A stretch of 64,000 nt of DNA from Halomonas sp. 54_146 (GCF_001507855.1 NZ_LGEN01000003.1:62001-126000); one strand, 5' to 3'; positions 9,701-18,030 are shown, numbered from the stretch's first letter. Program-made: numbers and translations. The notes: generated from the sequence alone by a model not told the origin.

Positions 9701-11528
9701 GGGCGCGTTCAACCATCTGCATATCTTTGTTGACCCCAACCCCGATGCCGAGGCGTCTTTTGCAGAGCGTAAGCGATTGTTTTCACTGCCACGTTCTAGC
9801 TGGGAAGACTATAGCAAGGAGCTGATTTCTGCCGGTGGCGGTATCTTTAACCGCAGCGCTAAATCGATTGCCATCACGCCGGAAATGCAGCAAGTGTTCG
9901 GGATTAGCGAAGAGCGCCTTTCGCCCAATGAATTGATTCGCACCATGCTCAAATCAAACGTGGATTTGATCTGGAACGGCGGGATCGGCACCTATGTGAA
10001 AGGCTCTGATGAAACCGATGCCGATGTGGGCGATAAAGCCAACGACACGCTGCGCATCAACGGCGCTGAGCTAAACTGCCGTGTGGTCGGCGAGGGCGGC
10101 AACCTTGGTTTTACGCAGCGCGGGCGCATGGAAGCCGCCGCCAAAGGTGTGCGTATCTATACCGACTTCATTGATAACGCCGGTGGGGTGAACTGCTCCG
10201 ACCACGAGGTCAATATCAAAATCTTAATTGATGAAGTGGTTAAACGCGGCGATATGACCGACAAGCAGCGCAATCAGCTGCTGGCGGAAATGACCGACGA
10301 AGTTGCTGATCTGGTCATTCTGGACAACTATCGCCAAGGCCAGGCGTTGGATCTATCGGCGATTCTTTCGCATCAGTCAATGGGGCCTTACCGCCGCTTT
10401 ATCAGCGAGCTGGAATCTGCAGGCCAGATTGATCGCGAGCTGGAGTTCTTGCCTACCGATGAAGTGCTAAAAGAGCGCTCAAGTAACGGCCAGGCGATGC
10501 GCCTGCCAGAACTCTCGGTGTTGATCTCCTACGCTAAGAGCACCTTGAAAGGCGACCTGATCGCGTCAGACGTGCCGGATGATAGCTATATTCATCGCCA
10601 TTTAGAGCGGCTGTTCCCGGTGGTGCTGACAGAGCGGTTTAACAGTGAGATGTACGAGCACCGCCTGAAGCGTGAAATTGTCGCTACCCAGGTGGCTAAC
10701 GACCTGGTTGACCATATGGGTATCGTCTTTGTACGCCTGCTGATGGATTCCACCGGCGCGGGTCGCGCCGATATTGCGCGAGCCTATATTGTGGCGCGGG
10801 ATAGCTTCAACTTCGCCGGGCTCTGGGCGCAGATTGAGGCGCTGGATAATCAGGTGCCCAACCGCATTCAGTACTCAATGATGCTGGATTTAATGCGCCT
10901 GATTCGTCGTGCCACGCGCTGGTTTGTGCGCCAGCACCTCGGGCTTTCTACCCAGGATACGATTGAGTATTTCGCCCCTCGCTTGGCGCAGTTGCAAGAA
11001 GGAATTGGTGAGCTGCTTAGCGGTGAAGAACTCAGCGGTTGGAATGCGCGCCGCGATGAGCTGATAGACGCCGGCGTGCCAGAGGCATTAGCCTCAACGG
11101 TTGCGGCTTCATCAAGCCTTTATGCCGGTTTAGGCATCATTCAAGCAGCGCGCCTGACCAACGAGAAACCACAGCGCGTGGCGGAAGTGCTATACGAAAT
11201 TGGCAGCCGCCTGGAACTGCCGTGGATGATTCAGCAGGTAACGCAGTTGGAAGTGCGCGATTCCTGGCAGGCGCAGGCACGGGAAACCTTCCGTGATGAT
11301 ATCGAGCGTCAGCAGCTGGCGCTGACGACCAGCGTGCTGAAGCTAGACGCCGCTAGCCGTGATACCGAAGAACGGGTGGCGCAGTGGTTGGATCAGCACG
11401 CTGACCTGCATCGCCGCTGGTGTCGTCTCATTGAAGAGGTGCGTGGGGGCAGTGAAGTGGGCTTTGCGCTGTTCGCCGTGGCGGTTCGCGAACTGGTCGA
11501 TCTCGCTGAGAGCGATAGCGAAGCGTAA
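6705..11528 (+). CDS. gdhB: NAD-specific glutamate dehydrogenase, large (180-kDa) class
   Basis: At 1607 residues this is the L_GDH180 class of NAD-dependent glutamate dehydrogenase, which oxidises glutamate to 2-oxoglutarate and ammonium in amino-acid catabolism. It shows the long N-terminal ACT-like regulatory part (ATVPVEDLVDRRLDDLYGATLSVWQFLQ..., cut here), the catalytic core around residues 800-860 (GGLRWSDRFEDYRTEVLGL, VPVGAKGGFVCK) and the segment GGANGYDHKKMGITARGAW. A nucleotide-binding segment follows near residues 1090-1140 (NGGIGTYVKGSD, GNLGFTQRGRMEAA). A long C-terminal helical extension closes it. GTCGAGG lies just ahead of the ATG. The gene is monocistronic, with a 177-base leader region and a strong terminator just after the stop. 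Large GDHs are typical of Pseudomonas, Halomonas and relatives. Confidence 0.96.
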   Translation: MHYVAIEESRQDLLKQLQERLNARLEPARADTVNDFARHFYATVPVEDLVDRRLDDLYGATLSVWQFLQHHDPQSPKVRVFNPDFEEHGWQSTHTFVAVLHEDMPFLVDSVRIELNRHGLTVHAIQNAVLAVARDERHQLQSLASPRDEKAPEARESLIVIEVDRHTDVALLEKIEHNLHDVLRDVRTAVGDYDAMCANITASIQELEKNCPPQIDPDDHEEAIAFLEWLLKDNFTFLGYDEYLLEGNELQRNAESVLGVFRLDQPRYCERIRTEEGMDEHNEYVLVPQLLSFAKSAHHSRVHRPTYPDYITVDRYDDDGNVIGERRFFGLFTATVYNESPRNIPLLRRKLKAVMDIAGFNPQGHNGKQLLQVLEVYPRDDLFQIDTESLASTALGILNIRERRQVRLFIRADISGKFYSCLVFVSRDVFSTDLRQRIQNVLCEELDAHFGDFNTYLSESVLARIQLILRFNGDAPTAYDLKRLESKVARLARSWRDELQSAMIEGFGEERANHLMDHFREAFSASYREDFSARTAVFDVQHLLTLNDGNDLSLSLYRPLEEQGGGVNLKLFHRESQIPLSDVLPMMENLGLRVIGERPYDIVAPDQRYWIHDFELEHSGADVSLGDMRDVFTEAFKRIWSGEADNDAFNRLIIGAGLDWREVAMLRGYARYLKQIRFGMSQDYIAATLANYPAITRELVKLFRLRFDPEQQNHATEECIASLNERLEGVASLNDDQLLRRFMELILATLRTNYYQLAEDGRFKDYIAYKLEPSKVTGMPKPRPMFEIFVCSPRIEGVHLRGGKVARGGLRWSDRFEDYRTEVLGLVKAQQVKNAVIVPVGAKGGFVCKRMPENANRETVQKEGIACYQIFIRALLDVTDNLVGGEVVPPKNVVRHDEDDAYLVVAADKGTATFSDIANEISLEYGHWLGDAFASGGANGYDHKKMGITARGAWESVKRHFKNLDVNTQRDLFSVVGIGDMAGDVFGNGMLLSDKIQLVGAFNHLHIFVDPNPDAEASFAERKRLFSLPRSSWEDYSKELISAGGGIFNRSAKSIAITPEMQQVFGISEERLSPNELIRTMLKSNVDLIWNGGIGTYVKGSDETDADVGDKANDTLRINGAELNCRVVGEGGNLGFTQRGRMEAAAKGVRIYTDFIDNAGGVNCSDHEVNIKILIDEVVKRGDMTDKQRNQLLAEMTDEVADLVILDNYRQGQALDLSAILSHQSMGPYRRFISELESAGQIDRELEFLPTDEVLKERSSNGQAMRLPELSVLISYAKSTLKGDLIASDVPDDSYIHRHLERLFPVVLTERFNSEMYEHRLKREIVATQVANDLVDHMGIVFVRLLMDSTGAGRADIARAYIVARDSFNFAGLWAQIEALDNQVPNRIQYSMMLDLMRLIRRATRWFVRQHLGLSTQDTIEYFAPRLAQLQEGIGELLSGEELSGWNARRDELIDAGVPEALASTVAASSSLYAGLGIIQAARLTNEKPQRVAEVLYEIGSRLELPWMIQQVTQLEVRDSWQAQARETFRDDIERQQLALTTSVLKLDAASRDTEERVAQWLDQHADLHRRWCRLIEEVRGGSEVGFALFAVAVRELVDLAESDSEA

Positions 11529-11554
11529 ACGCTGCGCCCGCTATGAAGGTAACG

Positions 11555-11591
11555 AACACCGCCCCCGGCTAATCGGGGCGCGGTGTTTTTG
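11555..11591 (+). terminator. Intrinsic terminator after gdhB
   Basis: A long GC-rich hairpin (AACACCGC-CCCCG pairing with CGGGGCGCGGTGTT, one bulge) is followed by a TTTTT run at 11586-11590. It starts 26 bases past the gdhB stop. Confidence 0.88.
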
Positions 11592-11604
11592 TTTGCGCTA
11601 TACT

Positions 11605-11658
11605 AGCGCCCGTTTTTGACTCTGCGCCCATTTTTGCCCCTGCGCTCATTTTTGCCCC
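11605..11658 (+). repeat. Three imperfect 18-bp tandem units in the pyrD leader
   Basis: Three consecutive 18-base units (11605, 11623, 11641) share the pattern TGCGCCCATTTTTGCCCC with a few changes. They lie between the gdhB terminator and the pyrD start and would form part of the pyrD leader or promoter. Confidence 0.8.
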
Positions 11659-11676
11659 TGCATCAAGAGACCCGCC

Positions 11677-12723
11677 ATGTACAACCTCGCACGCTCATTG
11701 TTTTTCCGCGTTGACCCAGAAACCTCCCATGGCATGGCGCTAAGCGCATTGGAATCACTGCACCGTGTTGGTGGGGTAGCGCGCTTGTTTGGTCAGCCGG
11801 TCAACGACCCTGTTGAGCTGATGGGGCTGCGGTTTGCCAATCGCGTTGGCTTAGCCGCGGGGCTGGATAAAAACGCTGACCACCTTGATGCCCTAGGCGC
11901 GCTGGGCTTTGGCTTTGTTGAAGTGGGCACCGTGACGCCCAAACCACAGCCCGGTAACCCGAAGCCCCGGCTTTTTCGATTGGCGCAGCATGAGGCGATC
12001 ATCAACCGCTTTGGCTTTAACAACAAAGGGGTTGAGCATCTTATCCAGCAGGTGAAACAGCGCCACTATGGCGGCATTGTGGGCATCAATATTGGCAAGA
12101 ATCTCACCACGTCGGTTGAGCACGCCCTGGATGACTATCTGCTGTGTTTAGATGCGGTTCACCCTTGTGCCGATTACATTGCCGTTAATGTCTCTTCGCC
12201 CAATACCCCTGGGCTGCGCACTTTACAGTTTGGCGAACAGTTAGACGCGCTGCTAGCACCTATTCGAGCGCGAGCCACCGAGCTTGATGCCCAGGCGGGT
12301 CGAAAAGTCCCGCTGCTGATTAAAATTGCCCCGGATATGAGCGCCGAAGAAGTCGCGCTAATGGCAGAAAGCATTAAACGCAACGCTCTTGATGGCGTGA
12401 TTGCCACCAATACCACGGTTTCCCGCGAGGCGGTGCAGGGCGACCCTCAAGCGAATGAGGCCGGTGGGCTTTCAGGAAAACCCGTCTTTGAGGCATCTAA
12501 TCGAGTGATTCGCCAGCTGCGTGAGCATCTCCCCCGGCTGCCGATCATTGGCGTAGGCGGTATTGACAGCGCTGCCGCTGCCCAGGCCAAAATAGCCGCA
12601 GGGGCAGATTTAGTGCAGCTTTACTCGGGGTTGATTTATCAAGGCCCCAAGCTGGTAGGCGAGTGCGCCAGCGCGTTGAAGAGGTTAGCCGCTGAAACGC
12701 CCGCAGCTAAAAAGCCCACTTAA
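11677..12723 (+). CDS. pyrD: Dihydroorotate dehydrogenase (quinone), class 2
   Basis: PyrD class 2 is the membrane-associated FMN enzyme that oxidises dihydroorotate to orotate with quinone as acceptor in pyrimidine synthesis. The 348-residue protein starts with the short membrane-docking helix MYNLARSLFFRVDPETSHG. It continues with GLAAGLDKNADH, GFVEVGTVTPKPQPGNPKPR, INRFGFNNKG, VNVSSPNTPGLR and VGGIDSAAAAQAKIAAGA. These include FMN-binding and catalytic-serine segments of class 2 enzymes. A small hairpin (12713-12732) wraps the stop codon, and pyrD lies next to rmf as in many gammaproteobacteria. Confidence 0.96.
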   Translation: MYNLARSLFFRVDPETSHGMALSALESLHRVGGVARLFGQPVNDPVELMGLRFANRVGLAAGLDKNADHLDALGALGFGFVEVGTVTPKPQPGNPKPRLFRLAQHEAIINRFGFNNKGVEHLIQQVKQRHYGGIVGINIGKNLTTSVEHALDDYLLCLDAVHPCADYIAVNVSSPNTPGLRTLQFGEQLDALLAPIRARATELDAQAGRKVPLLIKIAPDMSAEEVALMAESIKRNALDGVIATNTTVSREAVQGDPQANEAGGLSGKPVFEASNRVIRQLREHLPRLPIIGVGGIDSAAAAQAKIAAGADLVQLYSGLIYQGPKLVGECASALKRLAAETPAAKKPT

Positions 12724-12732
12724 AAGTGGGCT
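12713..12732 (+). terminator. Hairpin spanning the pyrD stop codon
   Basis: AGCCCACT (12713-12720) pairs with AGTGGGCT (12725-12732) around a TAAA loop that contains the stop codon. A clean T run is missing (TCGTTTAAA follows), so it may terminate weakly or only protect the 3' end. From 12731 to 12784 an imperfect ~14-bp repeat with the word CGTTTAAA follows. Confidence 0.45.
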
Positions 12733-12867
12733 CGTTTAAAGTCTGTCGTTTAAAGCCTCTCGTTTAAAATCAGTCTTTTAGAACCAGTTTTTTATAACCG
12801 ATCGTTTAAACGTTAATCTTCACGTTCATTTAAACATCAGAGCGTATAACACAGAGAAGACAAAACG

Positions 12868-13077
12868 TTACGTCATGACCATGGGATTTTTATGGATACC
12901 GGAGATGCCGGTCATCCCATCCCACTGGTCGCCGCGACCTTCACGCCAACCGCTCATCCAGTATTCGCGTAAGTTGATATCTTGGCTGGGACAGTCGTCA
13001 CGAGAACGACCCGATACACCTGCTTTATAACCGTGGACATAAGCCCGCTGGAAGCGATCACGTTTTTGCCGTTTCAT
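12868..13077 (-). CDS. rmf: Ribosome modulation factor
   Basis: RMF is the small basic protein that dimerises 70S ribosomes into inactive 100S particles in stationary phase or stress. The 69-residue sequence has the family start MKRQKRDRFQRAYVHGYKAGVSGRS, then CPSQDINLREYWMSGWREGRGDQWDG. It sits between pyrD and rlmKL, as in Pseudomonas and relatives. A ribosome site AGAGG lies eight bases ahead of the ATG on the minus strand. It is somewhat longer than the E. coli protein because of a C-terminal tail (MTGISGIHKNPMVMT). Confidence 0.93.
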   Translation of the reverse strand: MKRQKRDRFQRAYVHGYKAGVSGRSRDDCPSQDINLREYWMSGWREGRGDQWDGMTGISGIHKNPMVMT

Positions 13078-13492
13078 TGGCTAACCTCTTTTCTCGAAAG
13101 TCTTTGTTTCACGAAAGCCTTTGATAGCCTTTGATAAGAGATAGAATGTTATCTAAGCAAATGGCACAGCAGACGTATGCGCGTATGCGTGAGTATGTAT
13201 GCTTGAAAACATCGCTACTCCAAGAGCTTGCTTCAAGAACGAAACGCCACATCAACTCAACTGTTTGGCACTCACGGGCTGAACGAACCGAGCGGCGATC
13301 TCTTGCAAAGAACACTCACCCACCATAAGTCGAATGTTGAACCAACCTTGGCAGGCAACGCATGCGTTTTTCAGTAGCTACTCTCTTATTGTTAGACCAT
13401 GATGGTGTCATCTGTCGACTATCAAATTGTCATAAAACGTAAACTCATTTGCTTTATACAGGAATATCGCGCCTTTAAGCGCCGCTATTATC
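13078..13492 (+). other. 415-base intergenic region between divergent rmf and rlmKL
   Basis: No gene is supported here. The region must carry the rmf promoter on the minus strand and the rlmKL promoter on the plus strand. It is AT-rich near both ends. Near 13100-13135 an imperfect repeat of the word GCCTTTGATA occurs, and a T-rich block lies at about 13440-13465. I see no convincing RNA structure. Confidence 0.6.
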
Positions 13493-15730
13493 ATGACCGA
13501 GTCGAACCAAACCGCTCCCCTGAACTTGCTCGCCACTTGCCCGAAAGGCATTGAAGGCCTGCTCCACGATGAACTCATCGCGCTGGGCGCCACGCCGGGT
13601 AAAACCACGGTAGCAGGCGTTTATTTCACCGCCAGCCAAGCCATTGCCTACCGTGTGTGCCTGTGGTCGCGCTTAGCCAACCGGGTCATTTTGACGCTGG
13701 TACGCGAGGCGATGATTGATACGGCCGAACAAGTGTGTGATGTGGTCGCCCGCATTGCCTGGAGCCAGCACCTAGCGCCAGGTAACACGCTGGCGGTGGA
13801 TTTTCATGGCCGCAGCGAACATATCCGCCACACCCGCTTTGGCGCGCAAACCGTTAAAGACGGCGTGGTTGACGCACTGCAGCTGGCCGGGCAAGAACGC
13901 CCCAATGTCGATACCAAAACCCCGCATTTGCGCATCTACGCGCATCTCCACCGCATGAATTTAACCATTGGCCTGGATCTCTCTGGTGAAAGCCTGCACC
14001 GCCGGGGTTATCGCCGTGATGTAGGCCACGCGCCGCTAAAAGAGAATTTGGCCGCAGCCCTCTTGGTGCGCGCGGGCTGGCCTGAGCGCTTAAAAGCCGG
14101 CGAACCGCTGATTGACCCGCTGTGTGGCGCAGGCACGCTGCTGATCGAAGCCGCCATGATGGCCGCCGACCAAGCGCCCAACCTGAACCGTGAGCGGTTC
14201 GGCTTTCACGGCTGGGCAGGGCACGACGCCGCCGCGTGGAGCGAACTGAAGCGCGAAGCCGAAGCGCGTGCGTCGATTGGTCGCAAGCGCTGCAAAGCCC
14301 AGCTATTAGGCTTCGACCAGAGCCCGGCGGCGCTTTCTGCGGCGAAAGCCAACGCCATGCGGGCAGGCATTCCCGCGCTGATTACCCTGCACGGGCAGAG
14401 CCTGGCCCAGCTTACTCGGCCAGAGTCACTTACCGCTGAACGCGGCCTGCTGATCACCAACCCCCCCTACGGCGAGCGCCTGGGCGAGCTGCCCGAGCTG
14501 GTGCGTTTGTACGCCCAGCTGGGTGAGAAAGCCAAAGCGCTGTTCCCCGGCTGGACCCTGGCGGTATTTACCGGCAACCCTGATCTCGGCCACCGGCTGG
14601 GGATGCGAGCGCACAAACAGTACGCGCTCAAAAACGGTGCCTTGGATGCCAAGCTGCTGCTGATGGAGATTGGTGGCACCGAACATCCGCCTGCGGTTAG
14701 CGATACAAAGCCTGTTCAGAGCAAGAGCGGTGTAGAGGTAGCGCCCGCTTTAGAAGTTAGCGAAGAGCAAGCTGTTCACAAAAACCAAGACAACGCGCAG
14801 ATGTTTGCCAATCGTCTGATTAAAAATCAGAAGCGCTTGAAGAAATGGCTGAAGCAGAGCGGTGAAACCAGCTATCGCGTGTATGACGCCGATATGCCTG
14901 AATATGCCCTAGCGGTGGATCGTTACGGTGACCGCGTGCATGTGCAAGAGTACGCAGCGCCTAGTTCGATCAACCCGGCTCAAGCGCAAAAACGCTTGTA
15001 CGATGCCTTGGAAGTGATGCCCGAGGCGCTTAACGTTGACGCCAGCAAGATCTATATCAAGCGCCGCGAGCGCCAAACCGGCAGCGCTCAGTACCAAAAA
15101 CGCGCTGCCAGCGGCGAGCGTTTTGAGGTGCAGGAAGGCGAGGCACGGCTATGGGTGAATCTGCGAGACTATCTCGATACCGGGCTGTTTCTTGATCACC
15201 GCCCGGTGCGGCGTATGCTGGGCGAAATGGCCAGCGGTAAGCGCTTTTTAAACCTGTTCTGTTACACCGCCACGGCGACGGTGCAGGCGGCCTTAGGCGG
15301 TGCCAGCGATAGCGTTAGCGTGGATATGTCCAATACCTACCTGGAATGGGCCAAGGACAACTTTGCGCTGAATAAGCTTGATACCCGGCTGCACCGGGTG
15401 GTGCGCGACGACTGTTTCCGCTGGCTGGAAACCGCCAACGCCGAGTTTGACCTGATCTTTATGGACCCGCCGACGTTCTCTAACTCCAAGAAAATGCGCG
15501 ATACGCTCGACGTGCAGCGTGATCATCCACGGCTGGTGGAACTCGCCATGGCGCGCTTGGCACCGGGTGGAACGTTAGTGTTTTCTAATAATCAGCGCCG
15601 CTTTAAACTGGATGAAGCACTCAGCGAGCATTACGCCGTAGAGGATATCACCGCGCGCAGTTTCGACCCCGATTTCCAGCGGCGCACCAACCTGCACCAT
15701 GTGTTTTTGCTTCGTCATAAGGCGTCATAA
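13493..15730 (+). CDS. rlmKL: Bifunctional 23S rRNA methyltransferase RlmKL (G2069 N7 / G2445 N2)
   Basis: This 745-residue fusion enzyme methylates two guanines in helix 74 of 23S rRNA. The N-terminal THUMP domain (about residues 45-160, RHTRFGAQTVKDGVVDAL) is followed by the RlmL methyltransferase (DPLCGAGTLLIEAAMMA, then ITNPPYGERLG). A variable linker comes near residues 400-440. The C-terminal RlmK methyltransferase shows DTGLFLDHRPVRRML, FLNLFCYTATATVQAA and DLIFMDPPTFSNSKKM. Length and domain order match the enterobacterial and pseudomonad enzymes. The ATG at 13493 has no clear Shine-Dalgarno sequence, but the encoded start MTESNQTAPLNLLATCPKGIEGLL fits the family. Confidence 0.96.
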   Translation: MTESNQTAPLNLLATCPKGIEGLLHDELIALGATPGKTTVAGVYFTASQAIAYRVCLWSRLANRVILTLVREAMIDTAEQVCDVVARIAWSQHLAPGNTLAVDFHGRSEHIRHTRFGAQTVKDGVVDALQLAGQERPNVDTKTPHLRIYAHLHRMNLTIGLDLSGESLHRRGYRRDVGHAPLKENLAAALLVRAGWPERLKAGEPLIDPLCGAGTLLIEAAMMAADQAPNLNRERFGFHGWAGHDAAAWSELKREAEARASIGRKRCKAQLLGFDQSPAALSAAKANAMRAGIPALITLHGQSLAQLTRPESLTAERGLLITNPPYGERLGELPELVRLYAQLGEKAKALFPGWTLAVFTGNPDLGHRLGMRAHKQYALKNGALDAKLLLMEIGGTEHPPAVSDTKPVQSKSGVEVAPALEVSEEQAVHKNQDNAQMFANRLIKNQKRLKKWLKQSGETSYRVYDADMPEYALAVDRYGDRVHVQEYAAPSSINPAQAQKRLYDALEVMPEALNVDASKIYIKRRERQTGSAQYQKRAASGERFEVQEGEARLWVNLRDYLDTGLFLDHRPVRRMLGEMASGKRFLNLFCYTATATVQAALGGASDSVSVDMSNTYLEWAKDNFALNKLDTRLHRVVRDDCFRWLETANAEFDLIFMDPPTFSNSKKMRDTLDVQRDHPRLVELAMARLAPGGTLVFSNNQRRFKLDEALSEHYAVEDITARSFDPDFQRRTNLHHVFLLRHKAS

Positions 15731-15775
15731 TCATAAAACGTTATAAGCGAGCCATCGTATGAAAAGAGCATTGGC

Positions 15776-16111
15776 ATGATTCAGCTATCGCTGTACACGA
15801 CCCTGGGCTGCCACCTGTGCAGCCAATTAGAGGCGCTGGTGGCCGCACTGGCGAATCAAGAGGTGTGGCTACACCACATTGAGATTAGCGACGACGACGC
15901 GCTGGTTGCGCGCTACGGCGTGCGGATACCGGTGCTGGTGGATAGTGACGGCAAAGAGCTGGACCGTGGCTTTGAGCAGGAGCGATTAAGCGCCTGGTTG
16001 CGCGAGCGCGGCTGGTTGGATGAAGCGGCGCTGGCGGCGTTTACAGCGCAGGAAGACAGCGCAGCACCCAAGGGTGCCCATGAGCGTGACGGTCGGCGCT
16101 TTTTGGTCTAG
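15776..16111 (+). CDS. Glutaredoxin-like protein, DUF836 family
   Basis: The 111-residue protein has a thioredoxin-like start, LSLYTTLGCHLCSQLEALV, with a CxxC pair (C12, C15). It then has the cis-proline strand RYGVRIPVLVDSDGKEL and DRGFEQERLSAWL. This matches the DUF836 glutaredoxin-like family. The C-terminal 25 residues (TAQEDSAAPKGAHERDGRRFLV) are extra and polar. It follows rlmKL by 45 bases and is probably cotranscribed, an association seen in related genomes. The redox partner and substrate are unknown. Confidence 0.82.
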   Translation: MIQLSLYTTLGCHLCSQLEALVAALANQEVWLHHIEISDDDALVARYGVRIPVLVDSDGKELDRGFEQERLSAWLRERGWLDEAALAAFTAQEDSAAPKGAHERDGRRFLV

Positions 16112-16138
16112 TTGTTTTGGGTCAGTCGCCGTGAGGGC

Positions 16139-16420
16139 TTAAAGCGCGTCCAGCAGCGAAAGCTGGCGCATGGCTTCTTGGCCTTCCGGCGAGTGGTCGG
16201 CCACTTCCAGCACCTTGCGAAAGCCCCGCGAGGTTTGGATAGTCGTCTCGTCTTCCAGCCACATCTGGGCTTGGTCCAGCGTATCGGCTAGCTGATGCTT
16301 CAGGCCGCCAAACTGAGTGCCGATTTGGCCCCAGGCACGGCTGAAAATCCAGTCACCAAACATATCCTGGTGAATATGAACCAACACATAGTCATGGTTG
16401 GTTTCCCAGCGTACGATCAC
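16139..16420 (-). CDS. Small stand-alone WGR-like domain protein, GTG start
   Basis: The 93-residue protein reads GTG at 16420 with AAGGAG six bases ahead, so the start is well supported. The core matches the WGR domain pattern: a beta-rich YVLVHIHQDMFGDWIFSRAWGQIGTQFGG followed by ALDQAQMW-type spacing (LADTLDQAQMWLEDE). WGR domains occur in PARP enzymes and MolR-type regulators and are thought to bind nucleic acid. Here the domain stands alone with a short helical tail ending RQLSLLDAL. It is convergent with the DUF836 gene and divergent from pdxB. Function is unknown; the domain call is by pattern (WGxIGT) only. Confidence 0.65.
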   Translation of the reverse strand: MIVRWETNHDYVLVHIHQDMFGDWIFSRAWGQIGTQFGGLKHQLADTLDQAQMWLEDETTIQTSRGFRKVLEVADHSPEGQEAMRQLSLLDAL

Positions 16421-16435
16421 AACACTCTCCTTACT

Positions 16436-16477
16436 TAGTCTTTAAAAGATAGCCTTTAAAAGATAGCCTTTAAACAC
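16436..16477 (+). repeat. Three 14-bp tandem units between the WGR gene and pdxB
   Basis: Units starting at 16436, 16450 and 16464 share TAGCCTTTAAAAGA with small differences. They lie in the divergent promoter region of the WGR gene and pdxB. Confidence 0.85.
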
Positions 16478-16532
16478 GCCTGCCCATCAAGCCGTGGCGG
16501 GCGTATTGTAAAGCCCGGATACCCAAACGCCT

Positions 16533-17678
16533 ATGAAACTTGTCATCGACGCCAACATCCCCGCTGCAGACGCCTGCTTTGGTTCATTGGGTACGCTAAC
16601 CCGCGTGCCGGGGCGGGAGATAAACGCCGCTCATCTTAAAAATGCCGACGCGTTGATTGTGCGTTCCATTACCCAGGTTAACGAGAAACTGCTGGCCGAC
16701 AGCCCTGTGCGCTTTATTGGCACCTGCACTATCGGCACGGATCATATCGATCAGACGGCGCTTGCCCAGCGCGATATTACCTTTGCCAGCGCCCCCGGCT
16801 GCAACGCCGAAGCGGTGGTTGATTACGTACTAAGCAGCTTGCTAACGCTTGCCGAACGCGATGGCTGGGCGCTTCGCGAGCGTACCGTGGGTATTGTGGG
16901 GGTGGGCAATGTCGGCAGCCGACTGCAGGCACGGCTAACCGCCATGGGCGTGGCCACGCTTCTATGTGATCCGCCCCGGGAAGAGTCTGAGCCTGCAAAG
17001 AAGTTTCACTCTTTAGACACGCTGATTGAGCGCTGTGATGTGCTCTGCCTGCATACGCCGCTAACCCGCCAAGGCCCCCACGCGACTTATCAACTGCTTA
17101 ACGCTCAGCGCATTGAAGAATTGGCACCGGGCAGCGTGCTGCTAAATGCTGGGCGTGGCGATTGTGTGGATGGCCTAGCGCTGCGCAGCCGTTTAGCGGG
17201 CAAGGGCGATATCAGCGCAGTGCTGGATGTGTGGGAAGACGAGCCGGATATTGACGCAGGCTTGCGTGATTTAGTCTCGCTGGCAACACCGCATATCGCT
17301 GGGTACAGCCTAGACGGCAAGCTGCGCGGTAGCTGGATGATTGAGCAGGCATTGGCGCGCCACGTTGGCCAGCCAAGTAATCTAACGTTTGCCGATATTT
17401 GCCCACCGCCCGCGCTGGCGTCGCTGCATTTGCAACACGCACTGCCCGCAGAAGACGCCCTGCGGCTCTGCATGAGAGCGGTGTATGACGTTCGCCGCGA
17501 CCACGATGCGTTACAGCACCAAACGCTGCATCACGGCATGCACAAAGGCTTTGATGACTGCCGCGCCAACTACCCGCTGCGGCGTGAATTCGCCACGCTC
17601 AATGTACAGCTGTCAGGCGAAGCGGTAGCGCTGGAAGGCCTACTGCGTGGGGCAGGGTTTGCAGTGAGTAGCAACTAA
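16533..17678 (+). CDS. pdxB: Erythronate-4-phosphate dehydrogenase
   Basis: PdxB oxidises 4-phosphoerythronate in the DXP-dependent pyridoxal-phosphate pathway. The 381-residue D-2-hydroxyacid dehydrogenase fold shows the NAD-binding GIVGVGNVGSRLQARL, HTPLTRQGPHATYQLLN, and LNAGRGDCVDG. The acid/base segment DVWEDEPDID is followed by ATPHIAGYSLDGKLRG, whose histidine is catalytic. The C-terminal PdxB-specific dimerisation domain (from about residue 290) is complete. The start MKLVIDANIPAADACFGSLG fits the family exactly. No operon partner is evident; a toxin-antitoxin pair follows after a gap of about 118 bases. Confidence 0.95.
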   Translation: MKLVIDANIPAADACFGSLGTLTRVPGREINAAHLKNADALIVRSITQVNEKLLADSPVRFIGTCTIGTDHIDQTALAQRDITFASAPGCNAEAVVDYVLSSLLTLAERDGWALRERTVGIVGVGNVGSRLQARLTAMGVATLLCDPPREESEPAKKFHSLDTLIERCDVLCLHTPLTRQGPHATYQLLNAQRIEELAPGSVLLNAGRGDCVDGLALRSRLAGKGDISAVLDVWEDEPDIDAGLRDLVSLATPHIAGYSLDGKLRGSWMIEQALARHVGQPSNLTFADICPPPALASLHLQHALPAEDALRLCMRAVYDVRRDHDALQHQTLHHGMHKGFDDCRANYPLRREFATLNVQLSGEAVALEGLLRGAGFAVSSN

Positions 17679-17737
17679 ATGATAGCGAGCGTAATCACAA
17701 GTGTAGTTATGAGCACGAATACGTTACTAGAGCAATT

Positions 17738-17766
17738 TTGACGCTTTGATGTCCTGACGCTATAGT
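17738..17766 (+). promoter_or_regulatory. Near-consensus sigma-70 promoter of the toxin-antitoxin operon
   Basis: A -35 box TTGACG (17738-17743) and a -10 box TATAGT (17761-17766) are separated by exactly 17 bases. The antitoxin ATG lies 30 bases beyond the -10. A short inverted repeat, GACG...CGTC, around the -10 (17755-17776) could be an autoregulatory operator; that part is inference. Confidence 0.75.
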
Positions 17767-17796
17767 GCTAAGACGTCACGAAATTTGGAAGCCATC

Positions 17797-18030
17797 ATGA
17801 GCGAGACATCGAAGCGTTCTACCGTTTATTTTGATCCTCAGTTACATGCTGCGTTGCGGTTAAAGGCCGCACATACGCACCGCTCGCTATCAGATATCGT
17901 CAACGATGCTGTTCGTATGGCACTTGCTGAGGATCAAGAAGATTTGGCGGCATTCGAGGAGAGGGTTTCCGAGCCAACAGTGAGCTATGAAGCGTTCCTG
18001 GACGATTTGAAGGCTCATGGCAAATTATAA
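17797..18030 (+). CDS. Antitoxin, ribbon-helix-helix type (RelB/ParD-like)
   Basis: The 77-residue protein is chosen to start at the ATG at 17797, because GGAAG lies seven bases ahead; an in-frame TTG at 17785 lacks a ribosome site. The N-terminal half SKRSTVYFDPQLHAALRLKAAHTHRSLSDIVNDAVRMAL is a textbook ribbon-helix-helix: a beta strand for operator contact and two helices for dimerisation. The acidic C-terminal half (EDQEDLAAFEERVSEPTVSYEAFL) would wrap the toxin. Its 3' end overlaps the toxin gene by 14 bases, which implies translational coupling. I infer that it represses its own near-consensus promoter. Confidence 0.85.
   Translation: MSETSKRSTVYFDPQLHAALRLKAAHTHRSLSDIVNDAVRMALAEDQEDLAAFEERVSEPTVSYEAFLDDLKAHGKL

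Noticed and set aside
13131-13328. ORFs on both strands in the rmf-rlmKL gap
   Set aside because: They lack ribosome sites, recognisable motifs and coding-like composition.
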